64,000 nucleotides of DNA, taken from the NCBI GenBank assembly GCA_034086985.1, contig JAXDZG010000022.1, forward strand, positions 1 through 64,000, written 5' to 3'. Origin of the DNA: Phascolarctobacterium_A sp034086985 (GTDB lineage Bacteria; Bacillota; Negativicutes; Acidaminococcales; Acidaminococcaceae). Positions 59,629-64,000 of the stretch are shown here, piece after piece (within the stretch, counting starts at the first letter, position 1; each line of letters starts with the position of its first letter). The notes beneath the pieces are model-generated. The model did no database searches. It was not told where the DNA came from and saw nothing but the letters and a program-made list of their open reading frames with translations. The position numbers and the translations under genes are program-made.

Positions 59629-60249
59629 ATGTTCAAAAAAACCTTGCTCGCCCTGTCCCTGTGCTTGGCCGTAAGTGCCACTGCCTTTGCCGCTTCTGTT
59701 GAGAAGAAGGAAGAAGGCGACAAATACAAAGTTTCCTATCCTGTCTTTACCTTGAAAAGTGAAAAGGCTGCCCAACGCATCAATGATGACATCCTGCGCG
59801 TAGTTGCTGAAACCAAGGAATTGGCTAAGAGCACCGACCCCGTTTACGTGGCAGTGGGCACCAACTATGAAATCATTAGTGAAAACGATAAATACATCAA
59901 CCTCATCCTTACCACCTGGGATAATCTGGGTGGCGCTCATGGCATGTACCACGACCTGGGCATTGTTTATGACGCTAAAAGCGGCAAACGTGTTCCCTAC
60001 ACCAAATTTGCTAAAAAAATCAAGGCTGAAGACCTTTATGACGGCATCGCCAATCGTAAATATAAAGTATTCTGTTCTGACTTAACTACCCAATCCGATG
60101 CTCCCTTCCTTGAATACATCAAGAGAGATGCATTCGTGGTAAGCAAGCACTATATTCTTAAGAATGGCAAGGTATATTTGATGTACCCGCCCTATGAGCT
60201 GGACTGCTACGCCGCAGGCACCACCTATGTGGAGCTCCCTAAAAAATAA
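59629..60249 (+). CDS. Exported protein with DUF3298/DUF4163-like domain
   Basis: A 206-residue protein with a standard signal peptide (basic FKKTLLAL, hydrophobic core, cleavage after TAFA, about residue 20). The mature part has an N-terminal DUF4163-like piece (YKVSYPVFTLKSEKAAQRINDDI) and a DUF3298/RsiV-like piece (TWDNLGGAHGMYHDLGIVYDAKSGKRV, about 108-134, then a C-terminal PPYELDCYAAGTTYVELP). Similar domains occur at the ends of anti-sigma factors such as RsiV, which bind lysozyme; that link is by domain only. GGAGGTG lies 7 nt before the ATG at 59629. Confidence 0.8.
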   Translation: MFKKTLLALSLCLAVSATAFAASVEKKEEGDKYKVSYPVFTLKSEKAAQRINDDILRVVAETKELAKSTDPVYVAVGTNYEIISENDKYINLILTTWDNLGGAHGMYHDLGIVYDAKSGKRVPYTKFAKKIKAEDLYDGIANRKYKVFCSDLTTQSDAPFLEYIKRDAFVVSKHYILKNGKVYLMYPPYELDCYAAGTTYVELPKK

Positions 60250-60293
60250 GCTGCTTGCTTCATAAAGTGAAAATAGAGCATTACACGTAAAAA

Positions 60294-60341
60294 ACCAGCT
60301 AGCCTGACACGCAAGTGCCACAGCTAGCTGTTATTTATTTT
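60294..60341 (+). terminator. Probable terminator of the exported-protein gene
   Basis: CAGCTAGC (60296-60303) pairs with GCTAGCTG (60323-60330), with a 19-nt loop and a T-rich tail TTATTTATTTT. Confidence 0.5.
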
Positions 60342-60366
60342 AATTTAAAAGTTATTTATAATCCTT

Positions 60367-60395
60367 TTCCTACCGCGAAACGCGGTAGGAAACAT
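60367..60395. repeat. REP-like palindrome, copy 2
   Basis: Identical over 29 bp to 13806-13834: TTCCTACCGCG-AAA-CGCGGTAGGAA followed by ACAT. It lies between the exported-protein gene and comEB. No T-run on either strand. Confidence 0.8.
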
Positions 60396-60403
60396 GTGTT
60401 TAG

Positions 60404-60862
60404 TTAAACCTTAGAAAAAACCTCAATCTCAATACCGCTAGCCTGCATCATATCCTCCGCCAGCTTATCGGGATAAGGATTGGCGTAAACAATGCGCTTA
60501 ATACCGGCGTTGATGAGAATTTTCGTGCACACTACGCAGGGCTGGTGAGTGCAGTACAAGGTACCGCCGTTTACGGATACACCATGATAAGCAGCCTGCA
60601 CTACTGCATTCTGCTCCGCATGAATGCCACGGCACAGCTCGTGGTTCTTGCCAGAGGGCACCTTCAGCTGCTCACGCAGGCAGCCCACCTCGCTACAGTG
60701 GGGCAAATCCTTGGGCGTACCATTATAGCCCGTGGCCACGATCTGGCGGTTCTTCACAATCACAGCGCCCACGCTGCGTCTGAGGCAGGTAGAACGCTTG
60801 GAAACCACATGAGCAATCTCCATGAAATATGCGTCCCAGCTGGGACGCTCCAGCTCGCTCAT
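60404..60862 (-). CDS. dCMP deaminase (ComEB-like)
   Basis: Zinc-dependent deamination of dCMP to dUMP for dTMP synthesis. The 152 residues from the ATG at 60862 have zinc ligands in GIHAEQNAV (His, Glu about 80-84) and HQPCVVCTKIL (two Cys about 106-109), plus a Cys/His site earlier (CLRRS, LPHCSEVGC) of the kind seen in allosteric dCMP deaminases. The longer frame to 60916 would overlap the end of upp; from 60862 it starts 4 bp after upp's stop. It is the last gene of the rpiB-glyA-upp set. Confidence 0.92.
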   Translation of the reverse strand: MSELERPSWDAYFMEIAHVVSKRSTCLRRSVGAVIVKNRQIVATGYNGTPKDLPHCSEVGCLREQLKVPSGKNHELCRGIHAEQNAVVQAAYHGVSVNGGTLYCTHQPCVVCTKILINAGIKRIVYANPYPDKLAEDMMQASGIEIEVFSKV

Positions 60863-60866
60863 AGCC

Positions 60867-61487
60867 TTACACCGTGCCAAAAATACGGTCGCCGGCATCG
60901 CCCAAGCCCGGAACAATGTAGCCCTTTTCGTTCAGGTGGTCGTCCAAGGCTGCTGCAATAATGGGTACCTCAGGATGAGCCTCGTTCAGGCGTTTCACGC
61001 CCTCAGGAGCAGCTACCAGGCACATAAAGGTAATATTCTTCAGGCCACGCTTTTTCAGCTGATTAATAGCTGCCACCGCACTGCCGCCGGTTGCCAGCAT
61101 GGGGTCAACCACGATGTTATAAGCGTTGAGATCCTTAGGAATCTTGCAATAATATTCCACCGGCTCCAGAGTTTCCTCGTCACGAGCCATGCCGATGGGG
61201 CCCACATTAGCCTCGGGCAATACGCTGAGCACACCCTCTAAAAAGCCTAAGCCGGCACGCAGTATAGGAATAACATTTACCGTACCCTTAATGCTATGGC
61301 CAATGGTCTCAGCCAAGGGCGTGGTCACAGGATGGGTTTCCAAAGGAATATTCTTGGTTGCCTCAAAGGTCAACAGCATGGCCACCTCGCCAATAATACG
61401 ACGGAAGGAGGGGCAATCGGTGTTAATATCACGCAAAGCACTCATTTTTACTTGTAAAAGCGGATGGTGAACAACTGTAATCTGCAT
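60867..61487 (-). CDS. upp: Uracil phosphoribosyltransferase
   Basis: Salvages uracil to UMP with PRPP. The 206 residues show PILRAGLGFLEGVL, YYCKIPKDLNAYNIVVDPMLATGGSAVAAINQLK (PRPP loop, about 122-155) and the C-terminal uracil-binding IVPGLGDAGDRIFGT. All are intact. In Bacillus the order glyA-upp is the same. A hairpin at 61515-61538 separates it from glyA. Confidence 0.97.
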   Translation of the reverse strand: MQITVVHHPLLQVKMSALRDINTDCPSFRRIIGEVAMLLTFEATKNIPLETHPVTTPLAETIGHSIKGTVNVIPILRAGLGFLEGVLSVLPEANVGPIGMARDEETLEPVEYYCKIPKDLNAYNIVVDPMLATGGSAVAAINQLKKRGLKNITFMCLVAAPEGVKRLNEAHPEVPIIAAALDDHLNEKGYIVPGLGDAGDRIFGTV

Positions 61488-61514
61488 GATAAGCGTCCTT
61501 TCTTGTCTAAAATT

Positions 61515-61538
61515 GCTGGAGCAGATGACCGCTCCAGC
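61515..61538 (-). terminator. Hairpin between glyA and upp (weak terminator)
   Basis: GCTGGAGC (61515-61522) and GCTCCAGC (61531-61538) form a perfect stem followed on the minus strand by AATTTTAG. The T-run is short, so it may only reduce readthrough. Confidence 0.45.
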
Positions 61539-61552
61539 TTAACAGGGCAAAA

Positions 61553-62806
61553 TTATTGGATGTTGGTATACATGGGATATTTAGCGCACAAAGCAGCTAC
61601 GCGCTGAGCAGCCTCTGCATGCTTAGCTGCATCGGTAGGATTGTTCAGTACCAGACCCATGATGGCTGCAACCTCCTTGAAGTCCTCCTCCTTAAAGCCA
61701 CGAGTGGTAGCTGCAGGAGTGCCCAGACGGATACCGCTGGTAACAAAGGGGCTAGCAGGATCGAAGGGAATGGTATTCTTGTTGCAGGTGATGCCAACTG
61801 CGTCCAAGAGGTGCTCTGCTTCCTTACCGGTCAGGTTCTTATTGCGTACGTCAACAAGGATCAAATGGTTATCGGTGCCACCGCTTACCAGACGGAAGCC
61901 CTCAGCCACCAGACCTTCAGCAAAGGCCTTGGCATTCTTCACGATGTTAGCTTGATATTCCTTGAATTCAGGCTTCAATGCTTCGCCAAAGGCTACTGCT
62001 TTAGCAGCGATAATGTGCATCAAGGGACCGCCCTGCAAGCCGGGGAACACTGCCTTATTGATTTTCTTAGCATATTCCTCGTTATTGGTCAGGATGATGC
62101 CGCCACGGGGACCACGCAGGGTTTTATGAGTGGTGGTGGTGACAAAATCTGCATAGGGAACCGGGGACGGATGCAGGCCAGCAGCAACCAAGCCAGCGAT
62201 GTGAGCCATATCTACTAAGAGCATGGCGCCGTTATCATGAGCGATTTGAGCAATGCGCTCGAAGTCGATAATGCGAGGATAAGCGCTAGCGCCTGCTACT
62301 ACCAGCTTGGGCTTGCATTCCTTAACCTTGGCTTCCAGTGCTTCATAGTCCAGCATTTCGGTTTCCGGATTAACGCCGTAGTGTACAACGTTGTAATAGG
62401 TACCAGAAATGTTAACCGGGGATCCGTGGGACAGATGGCCGCCTTGGGACAAATCCATGCCCATCATGGTGTCACCAGGCTTTAAGAAGGCGAAATAAAT
62501 GGTCATGTTAGTGCTGGCGCCACAGTGGGGTTGTACATTGGCAAATTTAGCACCGAATAATTCCTTAGCGCGCTCAATGGCCAGGGTTTCTACCTTGTCC
62601 ACATATTCGCAGCCACCATAATAGCGGTGTCCGGGATAACCCTCAGCATATTTATTGGTGAGGATGGTGCCCATGGCCTCCATTACTGCGGGAGTAACGA
62701 AGTTCTCAGAGGCAATTAGTTCGATTTTGTTGCGTTGGCGGTTGAGCTCCTCGTGGATAATTCCATCAATTTCGGGGTCAACCACAGCTAATTTTTCCAG
62801 ATTCAT
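61553..62806 (-). CDS. glyA: Serine hydroxymethyltransferase
   Basis: Interconverts serine and glycine with tetrahydrofolate, supplying one-carbon units. The 417 residues contain the PLP-lysine in TTTTHKTLRGPRGG (about 224-237), GANVQPHCGASTNMTIY-like FANVQPHCGASTNMTIYFA near 87-105, and YPGHRYYGGCEYVD (about 54-67). GGAGG lies before the ATG. The region directly upstream (62807-62951) holds the second copy of the long palindromic repeat. Confidence 0.98.
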   Translation of the reverse strand: MNLEKLAVVDPEIDGIIHEELNRQRNKIELIASENFVTPAVMEAMGTILTNKYAEGYPGHRYYGGCEYVDKVETLAIERAKELFGAKFANVQPHCGASTNMTIYFAFLKPGDTMMGMDLSQGGHLSHGSPVNISGTYYNVVHYGVNPETEMLDYEALEAKVKECKPKLVVAGASAYPRIIDFERIAQIAHDNGAMLLVDMAHIAGLVAAGLHPSPVPYADFVTTTTHKTLRGPRGGIILTNNEEYAKKINKAVFPGLQGGPLMHIIAAKAVAFGEALKPEFKEYQANIVKNAKAFAEGLVAEGFRLVSGGTDNHLILVDVRNKNLTGKEAEHLLDAVGITCNKNTIPFDPASPFVTSGIRLGTPAATTRGFKEEDFKEVAAIMGLVLNNPTDAAKHAEAAQRVAALCAKYPMYTNIQ

Positions 62807-62847
62807 TGTAAGTCCCTCCTAAAAAATAAATAAAACAGGTACACATC

Positions 62848-62965
62848 TTATGGGCGATTTTAAAATCGTTCAGAACGTGCCAGATACGAGGCGTGGCGAC
62901 GACGGCGTACAAATTAGTACTTCTAGGAGCCGCAACGAAGTAGATGGTGCGTTATGGGCGATTTT
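62848..62965. repeat. Dispersed ~100-bp palindromic repeat, copy 2
   Basis: Aligns with 25441-25540 around the shared core GCGACGACGGCGTAC and GATG-TGC-TTAT end, with about 70-75 % identity by eye over some 75 bp. The copy is flanked by a direct repeat of 14 bp, TTATGGGCGATTTT (62848-62861 and 62952-62965). The second direct repeat overlaps the end of the ywlG-like gene, including its stop codon. Confidence 0.75.
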
Positions 62966-63512
62966 CCTCATAATGCGCTCTTGGGCCGCCTACTAGCGGC
63001 GGTCTTGTTTTAGCGGCAGTCAACACTGCTTCGCCAATTTTTTTATATTGCAGGCGCACGGGCACAGCCACCCTTTTCAGGTGCATGCCAATAAGCGTCT
63101 GTCCAATATCCAGTCCCAAATGAGCCACAACTCGCTCCACCATTACCGGCTGAGCAAAGTTCTCATAGGCAGCTGTACCCATGGCACCACCTGCGTGGGC
63201 AACGGGACGCACGGTCACTTCATCGAAGTTATAGCGCTCCAGACAGGGAGCATCAATAACTAGGGAACGGTTCAAATGCTCGCAGCATTGTACGGCCAAG
63301 AAAAGTCCATGTGCATCGCACACAGCCTTGAGGGCCTTAAACATGGCTACGGCAACCTCGCTGCTACCACCGGTGCCGATTTTATTGCCTAGCACCTCGC
63401 TGGTACTGCAGCCCACAACGAAAATTTGTCCTCGGCGCGGCTGGGCCACGCTGATGAGCTCCTCGGCAGCAGCCGTGAGCTCCTTAACAATTGTAGAAAC
63501 TTCCATAGCCAT
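62952..63512 (-). CDS. TIGR01440/YwlG family protein
   Basis: A 186-residue protein of the YwlG family, found next to rpiB and glyA in many Firmicutes. Conserved blocks are VGCSTSEVLGNKIGTGGSSEVA (about 34-55), LAVQCCEHLNRSLVIDAPCLE (about 77-97) and VNVVPHVHAGGA-like VRPVAHAGGAMGTAAY (about 107-122). Its function is not established. It is 8 bp after rpiB. The C-terminal end (about the last five codons) lies in the 14-bp direct repeat of the adjacent repeat element. Confidence 0.88.
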   Translation of the reverse strand: MAMEVSTIVKELTAAAEELISVAQPRRGQIFVVGCSTSEVLGNKIGTGGSSEVAVAMFKALKAVCDAHGLFLAVQCCEHLNRSLVIDAPCLERYNFDEVTVRPVAHAGGAMGTAAYENFAQPVMVERVVAHLGLDIGQTLIGMHLKRVAVPVRLQYKKIGEAVLTAAKTRPPLVGGPRAHYEENRP

Positions 63513-63520
63513 ACCTTCTA

Positions 63521-63964
63521 TTATTTTTCTAACGCCATGATTTTATCAACTCTGCGCTGATGACGACCGCCGGCAAATTCAGTCTCCAGCCAGGTATCAG
63601 TAATCATCTCGGCCAAGCCCACACCGGTGGTGCGCTCGCCCATGCAGAGCACGTTGGCATTATTATGCTCGCGGCTCATTTTGGCAGAGAAAACATCGGC
63701 GCACAGAGCTGCGCGAATACCCTTACATTTATTAGCAGCAATGGAGATGCCAATGCCGGTGCCACAAATCAAGATGCCGCGCTCAGCACCGCTCTCGCCA
63801 GAGGTAATATCCTTGCACAGCTTTTCCGCAAAATCAGGATAATCTACGCTATCCTCATTGTAGGTGCCGTGGTCAACAATCTCAATACCCTTTTCAGTCA
63901 AATACTTTTTGATGTGCTCCTTCAGATGGAAGCCGCCGTGGTCACAGGCCATAGCAATTTTCAT
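63521..63964 (-). CDS. rpiB: Ribose-5-phosphate isomerase B
   Basis: Interconverts ribose 5-phosphate and ribulose 5-phosphate. The 147 residues are full length, starting MKIAMACDHGGFHLKEHIKKYL with the conserved DHGG, then GAERGILICGTGIGISIAANK (catalytic Cys in CGTG about 70) and LCADVFSAKMSREHNNANVLCMGER. A GGAGGA precedes the ATG. First in rpiB-ywlG-glyA-upp, as in B. subtilis; upstream sequence is cut by the window edge. Confidence 0.97.
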   Translation of the reverse strand: MKIAMACDHGGFHLKEHIKKYLTEKGIEIVDHGTYNEDSVDYPDFAEKLCKDITSGESGAERGILICGTGIGISIAANKCKGIRAALCADVFSAKMSREHNNANVLCMGERTTGVGLAEMITDTWLETEFAGGRHQRRVDKIMALEK

Positions 63965-64000
63965 GGTAAATTCCTCCTCAAAAGAGTTATTATTAGATAT

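Noticed and set aside
60367..60391. REP-like palindrome as the comEB terminator
   Set aside because: On the minus strand the stem is followed by AAAAGG, not by T, so it cannot act as a normal intrinsic terminator.
1..64000. CRISPR arrays, insertion sequences, prophage or integrase
   Set aside because: No regularly spaced repeats and no transposase, integrase, capsid or Cas-like proteins were seen in any frame examined.

Overview
The window reads as a chromosomal segment of an anaerobic, diderm Firmicute of the class Negativicutes, most likely Acidaminococcaceae and near Phascolarctobacterium. The basis is the partial 16S 5' end at 1-253 (compared from memory), lipoprotein and envelope genes compatible with an outer membrane, a B. 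subtilis-like housekeeping gene order without the sporulation-specific members, and 2-hydroxyacyl-CoA dehydratase-type proteins. No phage, transposase, CRISPR array or integrase was seen. Apart from a few accessory loci, this is a core genome region.

Layout. 1-590: 5' end of a 16S rRNA gene on the minus strand with its leader, boxA and promoter. 612-6284: lysS, greA, a cyanobacterial-type acyl-ACP reductase homologue with an unknown partner, and dusB. 6309-12190: coaX and birA, separated by a TetR/HlyD/ABC-2 permease efflux cassette that has no ATPase. 12208-13742: DASS anion transporter. 13851-25360: ftsH, hpt, tilS, S1 protein, divIC-like, hup, yabN(mazG), spoVB-like, mfd; this is the B. 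subtilis mfd-ftsH block without yabOPQ and spoIIE. 25441-33583: glpX, a Yip1-like protein, sppA, pyrG, argS, DUF1846 and DUF1934. 33810-36007: putP-type symporter and a membrane protein on the plus strand. 36022-36717: an orphan protein. 36860-41649: a UbiD/UbiX/LpdD aromatic acid decarboxylase operon with a decayed DASS transporter and a divergent MerR regulator. 41735-42125: tRNA-His, tRNA-Gln and tRNA-Lys. 42160-46200: a serine catabolic operon (symporter, HutP-family regulator, sdaAB, sdaAA, ridA). 46331-53824, plus strand: TSCPD protein, CorA, HerA-like ATPase, an amino-acid ABC transporter, a candidate small RNA and a Na/phosphate symporter. 53917-58118: a two-gene dehydratase/activase set that matches the domain layout of anaerobic plasmalogen synthase. 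58362-60391: small membrane proteins and an exported protein. 60404-63964: comEB, upp, glyA, ywlG-like and rpiB.

Most notable: (1) the decarboxylase promoter has a 19-bp spacer filled by a CTGTA-N9-TACAG palindrome, and the same palindrome recurs in front of the merR gene, so this is a nearly complete MerR-type aromatic acid regulon; its transporter gene is broken and its UbiD gene appears to have lost its ATG. (2) An acyl-ACP-reductase-like protein that keeps the reactive Cys is paired with a protein of unknown function. (3) Serine uptake, serine deamination and aminoacrylate disposal are packaged with a HutP-like RNA-binding regulator. (4) Two small dispersed repeat families and a two-hairpin RNA candidate lie in intergenic DNA. 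Start codons were reassigned where a Shine-Dalgarno sequence clearly chose an internal codon.
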